From Roseiconus lacunae (lineage in GTDB: Bacteria > Planctomycetota > Planctomycetia > Pirellulales > Pirellulaceae): a stretch of 64,000 nt of DNA. The notes beneath the pieces are model-generated. The model was not told the DNA's origin. It made no database searches and was given only the letters and a program-made list of their open reading frames with translations. Positions 27,210-35,271 of this stretch are shown here, piece after piece. Location: positions 124,001 to 188,000 of the forward strand of contig NZ_VSZO01000012.1 of the NCBI RefSeq assembly GCF_008312935.1. The letters are read 5' to 3'. The translations under genes and the position numbers were made by a program. Position 1 is the first letter of the stretch; each line of letters begins with the position of its first letter.

Positions 27210-27629
27210 ATGAAATCAAAACTAGCGTTCACGTTACTCGCCGTTGCCTTAACCGGCTTCACCGTCACCGGCTGCGGCCCAAGTCAGCCGGAACTAGGGC
27301 AAATCGAAGGAGTTTTGACCATCGATGGTGAACCGGTCAAAAACGGCAGTATCGAGTTCATTCCGATCGGTGGCGGGCGACCTTCCCTTGCCCTCACCAA
27401 TGCCGAGGGAAAATACGAAGCGTTCTACCTACCCAACGTCCCGGGCGCTTTGACCGGCAAACACCGAATTCGATTCGAAATCGCCAAAGGCAAACCCGGT
27501 GATCCCGGTTTGGTCCGTCCGAAAAAGAACGGTAAACGCCCGCAAGGCGAAGTCAAACTTGAACCAAGTGAGATCGAAGTGGTTTCCGGTGAGAACGAAA
27601 TCAACTTCCAGTTAGTCGAGGCGAGTTAA
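27210..27629 (+). CDS. Small carboxypeptidase-regulatory-like lipoprotein
   Basis: 139 aa with a lipoprotein signal ending in TVTGC. The mature part is a small beta-sandwich of the carboxypeptidase-regulatory-like/transthyretin type (GQIEGVLTIDGEPVKNGSIEFIPIGGG, LTNAEGKYEAFYLPNVPGALTGKHRIRF). Such proteins commonly follow DUF1559 genes in planctomycetes; this one is 55 bp downstream of one, on the same strand, so co-transcription is likely. The function of the pair is unknown. Confidence 0.88.
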   Translation: MKSKLAFTLLAVALTGFTVTGCGPSQPELGQIEGVLTIDGEPVKNGSIEFIPIGGGRPSLALTNAEGKYEAFYLPNVPGALTGKHRIRFEIAKGKPGDPGLVRPKKNGKRPQGEVKLEPSEIEVVSGENEINFQLVEAS

Positions 27630-27659
27630 GTCCGCCTTGATCGATTGACCGACTTTTTT

Positions 27660-27742
27660 AGCGGCAATCTGAAGTCTTTCTCACATTCATTCTTTGTCGC
27701 CCGGATGAATGTGAGTGACATCAGGTTGTCGCTAATTTTTTT
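27660..27742 (+). terminator. Long hairpin terminator at a convergent gene end
   Basis: The outer arms 27660-27672 and 27721-27733 pair over 13 bp with two G-T wobbles. Inside them CTCACATTCAT (27680-27690) pairs perfectly with ATGAATGTGAG (27705-27715). Seven T (27736-27742) follow on the plus strand. It should stop transcripts from the DUF1559-lipoprotein pair. Its 3' end overlaps the last codons of the converging minus-strand gene. Confidence 0.85.
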
Positions 27743-28670
27743 GCGCTGTCTTAGTCGGGCGACTCACTAAAAATCCTGTCGCCGACAACCCGACCATGCA
27801 CCAAAGAACGGAGAACAACAGGTGGTTTGAAAAAAAAGCAATCGAAAAGTAGATCGTCACGCCCACCGCGGCCGCCCATTTTGGCGGCAGCAGCCACAGC
27901 CCGAATCCGGCCAATGTCTCGACCACGATTACCTTTCGGCTGTACCACATCGCCATCGATTTGAGTGACTCAACTTGGGAGTGGTCGCGCAACAAATTGA
28001 ACACCCAAAAATCGCGGTCGACGAAATAGATGTCGTAGAACACCTCGCCGGACCAGTACTCCGGCGTCCACTTCCCGACCGCCCCGCCGAGCAGCACCAT
28101 CGATCCAATCAAACGTGCTAAAAACGCCGCTCGTCCCATCAGGGAAAAAGGGTCGTCACGTGACATCCGTGTCGTCAGCCACAGCACCCATAGCGACGCC
28201 CAAGCGCTCGTCGCAAATGTCATATCATTGTAGCTTGCTTGATGGATCAACAGCACCGCGAGGCATCCGGTTGTGAATGCCGCCGCTACGGTTCGCAACC
28301 AGGGCGTCAATCCAAACACCCCCACGACGATTCCGGCCAACGTTCCCAAGTAGACATTCCGAACCACGTCCGCCGATTGCAGAAATTCAGGAAAGAACGC
28401 GTCCGCGAGTGGAAAGCGGTGATAGACCTCATCGGCCAAATAAAAATACGACCATTTCCAAACCAGCCCCATGAACAGGGTAGCCTGAACGATCAGATAA
28501 GCCGCAAGAACTTTGCCACTACCAGGAGGAGGCAAATGAGCGTCGGCAGACTCAGTGGCGTCGCTTTGGGTTCCACGACACGCCGTCTTGTGATCGGATG
28601 AATCGCTCTCCTTTGAATGACCGTTCGCTGGTCGCTCAGAGTGTGCTTGGTCGGCGCTAGAAGCGGACAT
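27732..28670 (-). CDS. Multi-pass membrane protein, unknown function (HTTM-like?)
   Basis: 312 aa from the ATG at 28670. A hydrophilic 45-residue N-terminus is followed by about seven membrane helices. The segment MVLLGGAVGKWTPEYWSGEVFYDIYF resembles the G-K-x-x-P-x-W-x-x-G motif of HTTM/DoxX-like membrane proteins, but the match is weak. A soluble stretch with FVDRDFWVFNLLRDH follows. Its ATG overlaps the stop codon of the upstream gene by one base (TGATG), so the two are translationally coupled. The gene ends inside the terminator hairpin region of the converging lipoprotein gene. Confidence 0.75.
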   Translation of the reverse strand: MSASSADQAHSERPANGHSKESDSSDHKTACRGTQSDATESADAHLPPPGSGKVLAAYLIVQATLFMGLVWKWSYFYLADEVYHRFPLADAFFPEFLQSADVVRNVYLGTLAGIVVGVFGLTPWLRTVAAAFTTGCLAVLLIHQASYNDMTFATSAWASLWVLWLTTRMSRDDPFSLMGRAAFLARLIGSMVLLGGAVGKWTPEYWSGEVFYDIYFVDRDFWVFNLLRDHSQVESLKSMAMWYSRKVIVVETLAGFGLWLLPPKWAAAVGVTIYFSIAFFSNHLLFSVLWCMVGLSATGFLVSRPTKTAQKN

Positions 28671-29194
28671 CACTGTAGCACCTCTGGAAAGATTAGCTCA
28701 GGCAAGTCCGGCGACTGATCGCTGAGATCAACGAACTCTGACGATTGCCGAATCCATTCGTAGCGTCCTTCGCCAAGCGGACGGGCAAGGATTTTTGATT
28801 CGAGCGTTTGGCCGCGATAAGACGATCGAACGGTAAGGTAGCAATGCCGCCCCTCATGACACAACGAATAGCGACCGTTGGCGAACGTCAGCAAGCGTGT
28901 CGGAAAATGATTGATGTACCTCGGACGCGTCGAATCGAGTACCGGTGTGATCAAACCGTCTGGCAGATCGCTGATCTCGTATTGGTTGCCAAAGTTGTAC
29001 ATCGCTGGCACGGGAGCCTGAATCGCCCATAGCGCGAATGAGTCTGTCGTCAAGTGGAATCGACGCATGGTCATCCGAGCGATCGCCGGATAGAACGGCA
29101 TTAAGAGCAGCCAAACCGAAACGGTCGCTATCGAGACGACAATTGCAACAAAGAAAACGTCGGGACGCTTCGGCGTTGATTTCGCATCTGCCAT
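28670..29194 (-). CDS. Single-pass membrane protein, unknown function
   Basis: 174 aa. One hydrophobic helix at about residues 14-38 anchors an extracytoplasmic domain of about 135 residues with no family I recognise. It contains two Cys (CHEGRHC near residue 113) that could form a disulfide. Translationally coupled to the following multi-pass protein (28670), so the two probably form a complex. Confidence 0.75.
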   Translation of the reverse strand: MADAKSTPKRPDVFFVAIVVSIATVSVWLLLMPFYPAIARMTMRRFHLTTDSFALWAIQAPVPAMYNFGNQYEISDLPDGLITPVLDSTRPRYINHFPTRLLTFANGRYSLCHEGRHCYLTVRSSYRGQTLESKILARPLGEGRYEWIRQSSEFVDLSDQSPDLPELIFPEVLQ

Positions 29195-29305
29195 CGGACC
29201 TCACCCGTCAAAGTCGACCATCATCCAGTCCCCTCACTTCCATCGACCACACCAAGGCCCGCGATTGATGTTCGCAGCCCACGCGGCGGTGACTTCCGTT
29301 GTTAG

Positions 29306-29322
29306 AACCGTACCTTACGGTT
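29306..29322 (-). terminator. Short hairpin after gatB (weak terminator candidate)
   Basis: AACCGTA (29306-29312) and TACGGTT (29316-29322) form a perfect 7-bp stem with a 3-nt loop, 11 bp beyond the gatB stop. There is no T run after it on the minus strand, so termination would be weak or factor-dependent. Confidence 0.35.
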
Positions 29323-29332
29323 TAGGCGATCT

Positions 29333-30808
29333 TTACGGGGCCTGTTCGATCAGCCGCAAGGCAATTTGTCGCACGGTCTGTGGGTTGGCATTCGGGTTAT
29401 GCTTCTTTGCCTGGCCGATCAGCGGTCCGATCGCCTTTTGATTACCGCTCTTGACGTCTTCGACGACTTTAGGATTTGCGTCGAGCAAACGTTTGACCAG
29501 TGTTTCCATCTCGGATTCGTCGACCGCTTCGATCCCGAGTGCTTCAATCGCTTGATCGATCGTACCGCCTTTTTCGACCAGGTGTTTAAACACGTCGCGG
29601 GCGCGATCGTTTGGCAATTCACCTTTCGCGACGCGCGAGAGAAGGTTCCCCAGGTCGGCGGCGAGCACAGGAAAGGAATCAATATTTTCGTCGCGTTCTT
29701 TCAAGGTCCGCAAGACGTCTTGTTGGATCCAACTACTCGCCCGCTTGCCATCCCCGCAATGCGTGGCAACGGTGTCAAAGTAATCGACCATTTCGCGACC
29801 TTGTGAAACGATCACGTCGGCATCATAGGCTTTGATCCCGTATTGTTTCTGCAATCGTTCACGAGCCTCACCGGGAGTCTCTCCCAGCGACTGACGGATA
29901 CTTTCGACACGTTCACGCGGAATGCGAACGGGCAACAAATCGGGACAGGGGAAGTATCGGTAGTCGGCGGACTCTTCTTTTTCACGCTGCGGATAGGTGA
30001 CCTCTTTGACGTCATCCCAACCGAAAGTCCGTTTGCCTTTGGATTTGATCGTCCAGCCGGTGTCTTCCCACTCGACGTATTGCCGTTTGACTTCGTAATC
30101 GAGCGCGGCGGCGACGTTCCGGAAGCTATTCATATTCTTGATTTCGACGATCGGTGTGCGGATGACTTCGCCATGTCGATCGATTTCCAAGTTGACGTTG
30201 GCATCGACACGAAGTGACCCTTCTTGCATTTCGCAATCAGAAACACCAAGGTGCACCATCGTCTCTCTTAGTTTGGTCAGATAAGCCAAACACTCGTCGG
30301 CGGTTCGCAAATCCGGCTCACTAACGATTTCCAACAGCGGAGTCCCACAGCGATTCAAATCGATGCGACTGTCGGCACTACCCGCCGTTTCGTCGTGCAT
30401 GCTCTTGCCGGCATCCTCCTCCAAGTGGGCGCGGGTGATATGAATCTTGCGATGTTTTTCGGGATCGGCCGGGTCGTCGATCTCCAACACGCCGTCGACA
30501 CAGATCGGAAGATCGAATTGGCTGATCTGATAGCCCTTGGGCAAATCGGGATAGAAGTATTGCTTTCGGTCCCACTTTGTCATCGGCGGGATATCGCACT
30601 GAAGTGCTAGTCCGGCTCGAATTGCCAGTTCGATCGCCTGTTCGTTCATCACCGGAAGCGCCCCCGGCAGTCCCAAGCAAACCGGGCAGACCTGCGTGTT
30701 CGGCGGTCCACCAAACTTGGTGCTACAACCGCAGAACAGTTTTGTTTGGGTTCGCAGTTGAACGTGGACTTCCAGTCCAATAATCGTCGTAGTCGGTAGC
30801 TCAGCCAT
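29333..30808 (-). CDS. gatB: Aspartyl/glutamyl-tRNA amidotransferase subunit B
   Basis: 491 aa. The N-terminal kinase-like domain has IGLEVHVQLRTQTKLFCGCS, the zinc-site pair CPVCLGLPGALPVMN, DLPKGYQISQFDLPI and HLEEDAGKSMHD. The C-terminal GatB/YqeY helical domain starts near residue 345 (ELPNDRARDVFKHLV). GatB binds mischarged Glu-tRNAGln or Asp-tRNAAsn and activates the acyl group with ATP; GatA supplies ammonia. It starts 3 bp after gatA, so they form an operon in the order gatA-gatB. Confidence 0.98.
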   Translation of the reverse strand: MAELPTTTIIGLEVHVQLRTQTKLFCGCSTKFGGPPNTQVCPVCLGLPGALPVMNEQAIELAIRAGLALQCDIPPMTKWDRKQYFYPDLPKGYQISQFDLPICVDGVLEIDDPADPEKHRKIHITRAHLEEDAGKSMHDETAGSADSRIDLNRCGTPLLEIVSEPDLRTADECLAYLTKLRETMVHLGVSDCEMQEGSLRVDANVNLEIDRHGEVIRTPIVEIKNMNSFRNVAAALDYEVKRQYVEWEDTGWTIKSKGKRTFGWDDVKEVTYPQREKEESADYRYFPCPDLLPVRIPRERVESIRQSLGETPGEARERLQKQYGIKAYDADVIVSQGREMVDYFDTVATHCGDGKRASSWIQQDVLRTLKERDENIDSFPVLAADLGNLLSRVAKGELPNDRARDVFKHLVEKGGTIDQAIEALGIEAVDESEMETLVKRLLDANPKVVEDVKSGNQKAIGPLIGQAKKHNPNANPQTVRQIALRLIEQAP

Positions 30809-30811
30809 GGC

Positions 30812-32269
30812 TTATCCGCGAGGTCGTTTGGTGTGATAGTCCGTCGCCGACTGGTATGCCGCTCCGGCGAACAAGAGCCGCGATTCTTCGAGCGCGGGGG
30901 CTTGCAACTGAATCCCGACCGGCAGACCACCGTCCGTCAATCCGGCCGGCAGTGAGATCGCAGGCACCCCGGCTAAGTTGGCGCCGACGGTGAATAGGTC
31001 GCATAGGTACATTTGAATCGGGTCGTCAATTTTGGCCCCCAGTTCGAATGCAGGCGTCGGCGTAACGGGGCCCAACAACACGTCGACCTGTGAAAAGGCC
31101 GCGTCATAGTCGGCGCGGATCAAACCACGAACTTTTAACGCCTGGTTGTAGTACTGGTCGGCGTAGCCTTCGCTTAACGCATACGTCCCGATCATGATGC
31201 GACGCTTGACTTCCGCACCAAATCCTTCGGCTCGGCTTTTGCAGTACATCGCTTCTAGGTTATCGCTGTCTTCACTACGATGACCGTAGTGGGCACCGTC
31301 ATATCGCGACAGATTGCTGCTCGCCTCACTCGGTGCGATTACATAATACGTCGGCACCCAGTACTCGCGGTGGGGAAGATCCACGTCGACAATTTCGGCC
31401 CCCAATTCGGCGAACACGCCGATCGCGTGTGCCACCGCTGCTTGCACCGCGGGGTCGACCCCATCGGCGGTCATTGCCTCGCGAAGCACGCCGACGCGAA
31501 CACCGCGCAAGTCGTTCGAATCCGTCGCCGTGACATAATCGGGAACAACACGATCGAGCGACGTCGAATCGCGTTGTTCATATCCGGCGATCGTATTGAG
31601 CAGCAATGCGCACTCTTTAGCACTCCATGCGATCGGACCGATCTGATCCAGGCTGCTGGCAAAGGCGACCAACCCATACCGGCTGACTCGACCATAGGTT
31701 GGCTTCAGTCCCGTCACACCGCAAAATGCGCTCGGCTGGCGTATCGAGCCGCCGGTGTCGGTTCCCAAACTGAGCGGTACCGTCTGAGCCGCCACCGCCG
31801 CGGTCGCTCCGCCGCTGCTGCCGCCGGGGGTCAACGTCACGTCCCATGGGTTTTTGGTAACGCCGAAGGCACCGGTTTCGGTGCTGCCGCCCATCGCGAA
31901 TTCATCCATGTTGGTCTTGCCAACGATCACCGCGTCGGCCGCTCGCAATCGCTCGACGACGGTCGCATCATACGGTGGCCGGAACCCACGCAGCATCTTC
32001 GATGAACAGGTCGTCGGCATGTCCGATGTACAAATCACATCCTTGACCGCAACGGGGACACCGGCGAGCGGACCGAGTGGTTTGCCGGCGGCACGTTTCT
32101 CGTCAATCGCCTTCGCCGTCGCCAATGCCAAATCACCATCGAAATGGGTGTAAGCGTTGTGCTGAGGCTGCGATGATTCAATCGCGGCGATCGCCTGCTG
32201 AGCGATCTCGACAGCCGATCTCTCTCCCTCAGCCTGCTGACGAAGCAATTCAAATGCAGAATCGAGCAT
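30812..32269 (-). CDS. gatA: Aspartyl/glutamyl-tRNA amidotransferase subunit A
   Basis: 485 aa from the ATG at 32269. The frame stays open to 32566, but MLDSAFELLRQQAEGERSAVEI is the normal GatA N-terminus and gives the usual length. The amidase-signature triad is in place: Lys76 in PVAVKDVIC, Ser151 in TPGGSSGG and the nucleophile Ser175 in GTDTGGSIR, with the expected 75- and 24-residue spacing. It hydrolyses glutamine to feed ammonia to GatB. gatC, which is often first in this operon, is not here; the gene upstream on the same strand is a histidine kinase. Confidence 0.98.
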   Translation of the reverse strand: MLDSAFELLRQQAEGERSAVEIAQQAIAAIESSQPQHNAYTHFDGDLALATAKAIDEKRAAGKPLGPLAGVPVAVKDVICTSDMPTTCSSKMLRGFRPPYDATVVERLRAADAVIVGKTNMDEFAMGGSTETGAFGVTKNPWDVTLTPGGSSGGATAAVAAQTVPLSLGTDTGGSIRQPSAFCGVTGLKPTYGRVSRYGLVAFASSLDQIGPIAWSAKECALLLNTIAGYEQRDSTSLDRVVPDYVTATDSNDLRGVRVGVLREAMTADGVDPAVQAAVAHAIGVFAELGAEIVDVDLPHREYWVPTYYVIAPSEASSNLSRYDGAHYGHRSEDSDNLEAMYCKSRAEGFGAEVKRRIMIGTYALSEGYADQYYNQALKVRGLIRADYDAAFSQVDVLLGPVTPTPAFELGAKIDDPIQMYLCDLFTVGANLAGVPAISLPAGLTDGGLPVGIQLQAPALEESRLLFAGAAYQSATDYHTKRPRG

Positions 32270-32336
32270 GAATCCTAAGCTCTGAAATTGGTTTAAATGG
32301 TCTTGGCCGCGATTATCCGCCAAAGACTGTGGCTTT

Positions 32337-32380
32337 GAAAGACCAGGGCTTGGAAAGACCAGGCCATCGAAAGACAGAGG
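32337..32380. repeat. 16-bp tandem repeat upstream of gatA
   Basis: GAAAGACCAGG begins at 32337 and again at 32353, and a decayed third unit GAAAGACAGAGG begins at 32369, giving a 16-bp period. It lies 68 bp upstream of the gatA start, between gatA and the histidine kinase gene, in the likely leader or promoter region. Confidence 0.6.
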
Positions 32381-32426
32381 ACGTTCGCGGTCAAGATTCC
32401 TGCGTTTCTTTGTGAGGAAGCGATCC

Positions 32427-33818
32427 TCACCCCGCCGCGGGAACCAAAAGCGTTGCCACGCATCCCGCCAAACCGCTTGAAAGCGAAATCGAAGCCTGAT
32501 GCAATTCGGCAATTCGAAGTGCCCGGCAGAGACCAAGTCCGAGACCACGGCCAGCCTCGCGACCACTGTAGTAGGGATCGAACGCGTGTCGTCGAGCCTC
32601 CTCGGTCAGCCCGGGACCGCTGTCAGCAACTGATAAATTCCAGCATGCCCGCGATTCGATCGATTCTTCTTCACCGATTTTGGCTGCACCAGATTCGAAT
32701 CCGAGTGACACCACGATCGTGCCCCGTCCCTGAACCGCTTCGACCGCGTTGCGAAGCAACACCCGCAATGCTTCGAGCATCATCAAACGATCCGCAATGA
32801 CTTCGGCAGGCCCATCGGGAAGATGGAGAATTAAGTCGGCACTCGACAAATCGAGCTGGGCTCGAAACTCTTCGAACGCTTCGGAAGCGACCTCCGCCAA
32901 GTCCACTCGCTCAAATTCGGGCTCGCTCGGATTCGCGTAAAACATCAACCCCGCGATCATCTCGTGGGCCCGGTAGACCTGCCGAGTGATCTGCTCGAGC
33001 GACTCACGGCGCCTTGGATCATCCTCTTGATGGGCAAGCGATTGGGCGCGGGCGGAAATGTTTGCAAGCGGGTTGTTGATCTCGTGACTTAAGCCATAAG
33101 CAAGCTGCTTCGCCGAGGCGAGTTTTTGTTCTTCGGCAAACGCTAAAAATTGACTCTCGATATTCCGCTGCCGACGCGCCGATTGTGCCAGTCGATGCAA
33201 CAATTGGCTGCCATCGGCAACCTGGACTGAATTGTCCTGTTCGTCCAAATCCCAAATCAAACGCGGCAGACGATCTGTAAACACGCCTGCCGGATCAGGT
33301 CCCAGAACCTTTAACCAATCGCCTAAATCATCACCCCAAGTCTGGGGATCGCGGCGAACCGACTTGGCTTTTAGCCAGGACCATTGTCGCTGTTGGGCAT
33401 CGTTCAATTGAGGAGCGGCCAACAGCCACTCGTTGTCGCAAACAAGCGAATGAAATTCATCGGTTAGAAACCAACCGGCCAGCTCAGAGAGTGCGACGAG
33501 AGCCCCAGTCGGGGCGTTCAACATCGCGAAAAATAGCAGCGGCGGATCACTCGCCATCGCCTTCATCAAACGCCGCTCCAGCGATCGGCTTGCCTGATCA
33601 GGCTCATTCGACAACGCTAGTGACATTGCAGTCATTGCCGTATCGGACAACGGTAACCACCATCTTCGTGACGGGGCATCTGGTGAGCCATCGTGTTGCT
33701 CTTGCCCAGAAAACTCGTCATCAACAATCGGCGGCAATAGCCCCCACCAGCCGTGCGTTCGAGTCGATTGCGAAATCATCGGCTCTTCCGTTGGTGTTGG
33801 AACGCTCACCACGTCCAT
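32427..33818 (-). CDS. Soluble sensor histidine kinase
   Basis: 463 aa from the ATG at 33818; a GTG 12 nt upstream is an alternative. No transmembrane segment is seen, so it is cytoplasmic. The N-terminal 200 residues are helical with no recognised sensor domain (one stretch, RLMKAMASDPPLLFFAML, recalls HDOD-type proteins). The HisKA phosphoacceptor is His245 in AYGLSHEINNPLANI. The ATPase core has an N-box (LRVLLRNAVEAVQG), a G1 box (VADSGPGL) and a G2 box (GRGLGLGLCRAL). It phosphorylates a partner response regulator; the HTH-receiver gene at 34068-34652, on the same strand about 250 bp upstream, is the nearest candidate. Confidence 0.93.
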   Translation of the reverse strand: MDVVSVPTPTEEPMISQSTRTHGWWGLLPPIVDDEFSGQEQHDGSPDAPSRRWWLPLSDTAMTAMSLALSNEPDQASRSLERRLMKAMASDPPLLFFAMLNAPTGALVALSELAGWFLTDEFHSLVCDNEWLLAAPQLNDAQQRQWSWLKAKSVRRDPQTWGDDLGDWLKVLGPDPAGVFTDRLPRLIWDLDEQDNSVQVADGSQLLHRLAQSARRQRNIESQFLAFAEEQKLASAKQLAYGLSHEINNPLANISARAQSLAHQEDDPRRRESLEQITRQVYRAHEMIAGLMFYANPSEPEFERVDLAEVASEAFEEFRAQLDLSSADLILHLPDGPAEVIADRLMMLEALRVLLRNAVEAVQGRGTIVVSLGFESGAAKIGEEESIESRACWNLSVADSGPGLTEEARRHAFDPYYSGREAGRGLGLGLCRALRIAELHQASISLSSGLAGCVATLLVPAAG

Positions 33819-33908
33819 TGTCGTTGGCACTGCAATGTTTTACGCGACATCTATTCTTGGGTAGCGGAACTCGCCGGTTACCGAATGGCTTGGCGGTTTG
33901 TCTATTTA

Positions 33909-33979
33909 GCGATAGTCGCCTTTCACTCGGTGAAAGCTGAGTAAGTCATCGCTACTTTTGCGGAGCACAAGGCGACGAT
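33909..33979. repeat. Inverted pair of a second dispersed repeat family
   Basis: The unit at 33950-33979 (CGCTACTTTTGCGGAGCACA, then AGGCGACGAT) has an imperfect inverted copy at 33909-33943. A direct copy with 4 mismatches lies at 43069-43098. The pair sits between the response regulator and kinase genes and could form a long imperfect hairpin in their transcript. Confidence 0.6.
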
Positions 33980-34067
33980 GCGACTACCGAATGCCTCGAC
34001 GGCTTCCGCTACGGTTGAGCCCCAAGGCTGATGCGTCGAACTCGAATTCCCGATTGGATACAAAACG

Positions 34068-34652
34068 CTAGCTAACGCTACGTTCCATTTCCAACAACTC
34101 GCACGAGCGAAGCACCAAATCATCGATCGCAAATGGCTTTTGCATGAAATCGTTTGCACCGGCCGCTTTAAGCGCGTCAACCTTGTTGTGCTCCACCATC
34201 CCTGAGATGCACAAAATCTTGACCATGTCCAATGCCGGATCGCTTCGAACTCGCTGGCAAACTTCTTTACCGTTGATATCGGGAAGCATCACGTCGAGCA
34301 CGACGAGGTCGGGACGGAACTCCTTGACGCCCATTCCGGCATCAAATCCGTTGTTGGCGGTTCGAATATCGAATCGACCGTCGCGTTCGAACCCTTCCTT
34401 CATCAGTTCGACCAAGTCTTGATCGTCGTCAACGATCAACAATTTTTTCTTGCCGCTCTCGAGCGCATCGGTCGGAATTCCGTTGTCCTTCATGAACAGA
34501 TAAAGCTGTTCACGAGGAATCCGTCGAAACTTACTTCCCGGTACGCGAAAGCCTTTCAGCGAGCCATTGTCAAAGCAACGAATGATCGTTTGCTGACTGA
34601 CTTTGCAAATCTTCGCCGCTTCGCCTGTCGTAAAGACCGTTTTCGTGGTCAT
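34068..34652 (-). CDS. Excisionase-type HTH fused to receiver domain
   Basis: 194 aa from the ATG at 34652. The ATG at 34664 directly abuts GGGAGG and so cannot use it. Residues 3-55 are a MerR/excisionase-like winged HTH (FTTGEAAKICKVSQQTIIRCFDNGSLKGFRVPGSKFRRIPREQL). A CheY-like receiver follows, with the acidic pocket DDD near residues 75-77, phosphoacceptor Asp120 in VVLDVMLPDINGK and Lys172 in FMQKPF. DNA-binding domain first, receiver last, is the reverse of most response regulators and is typical of planctomycete proteins. It probably works with the histidine kinase downstream. Its targets are unknown. Confidence 0.92.
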   Translation of the reverse strand: MTTKTVFTTGEAAKICKVSQQTIIRCFDNGSLKGFRVPGSKFRRIPREQLYLFMKDNGIPTDALESGKKKLLIVDDDQDLVELMKEGFERDGRFDIRTANNGFDAGMGVKEFRPDLVVLDVMLPDINGKEVCQRVRSDPALDMVKILCISGMVEHNKVDALKAAGANDFMQKPFAIDDLVLRSCELLEMERSVS

Positions 34653-35271
34653 CGCAGAAACCATCCTCCCTGCTGGACGAGCCTATTCCCAACCTGTGCG
34701 TAAGTCGGTGGGCTGTTTGCTTTCAACAAAGCTCGCCCATCACGCGCGTCTTTCCGTGCCAATCAAAATTCTGCACAGCCGTGTTCGTCACTAGACCAAC
34801 ACGACACGCGTCTTTTAGCAAAACCCCCACGCTTCTGCACAAGAGCACTTCGCCGCAAATTGTGCGAAAAACGTAAGTAGCAGCAAACTCCAAAACCCTC
34901 AAGCTTGCCTGCATTGCCCGACCAGCGAATCTTACCGTTTCCGGCACCTGGGTCAAGATAGGTGGTTCATTCCCACACGGTCTGTGCTGGCATCTCCCCA
35001 CCCATTGAAGCGATCGCGTACGCAATAACGCCATCTCATAACGCCATCTCTAGCCAAGTCAGAACAGCGAGTCCGAGCCCATTCAACCTGCGATCAAGCC
35101 ACAGAGATGAACTTTCACCTGGACAACTGAGTGCTCAAAAAGCCAGGATTCGCAGTTGAACCACTAATCTGCGTCGATTGAACAATCTGCGTTTAGCGAA
35201 CACCAATAGAGAAACCGAGGCGTCTGCCGACCTGATTCGCTCGCCCGCTGCACTCCCGCTTTCTCCGTTGC
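34653..35271. other. Intergenic region, 619 bp
   Basis: This lies upstream of the HTH-receiver gene and downstream of mnmG (both minus strand). Short frames on both strands (for example 34723-35034 and 34962-35159) have no recognisable product. It holds a 13-bp tandem duplication at 35025-35050. No tRNA or riboswitch was recognised. Confidence 0.4.
35025..35050. repeat. 13-bp perfect tandem duplication
   Basis: ATAACGCCATCTC occurs twice head to tail (35025-35037 and 35038-35050) in non-coding sequence. It is probably a simple slippage duplication. Confidence 0.7.
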
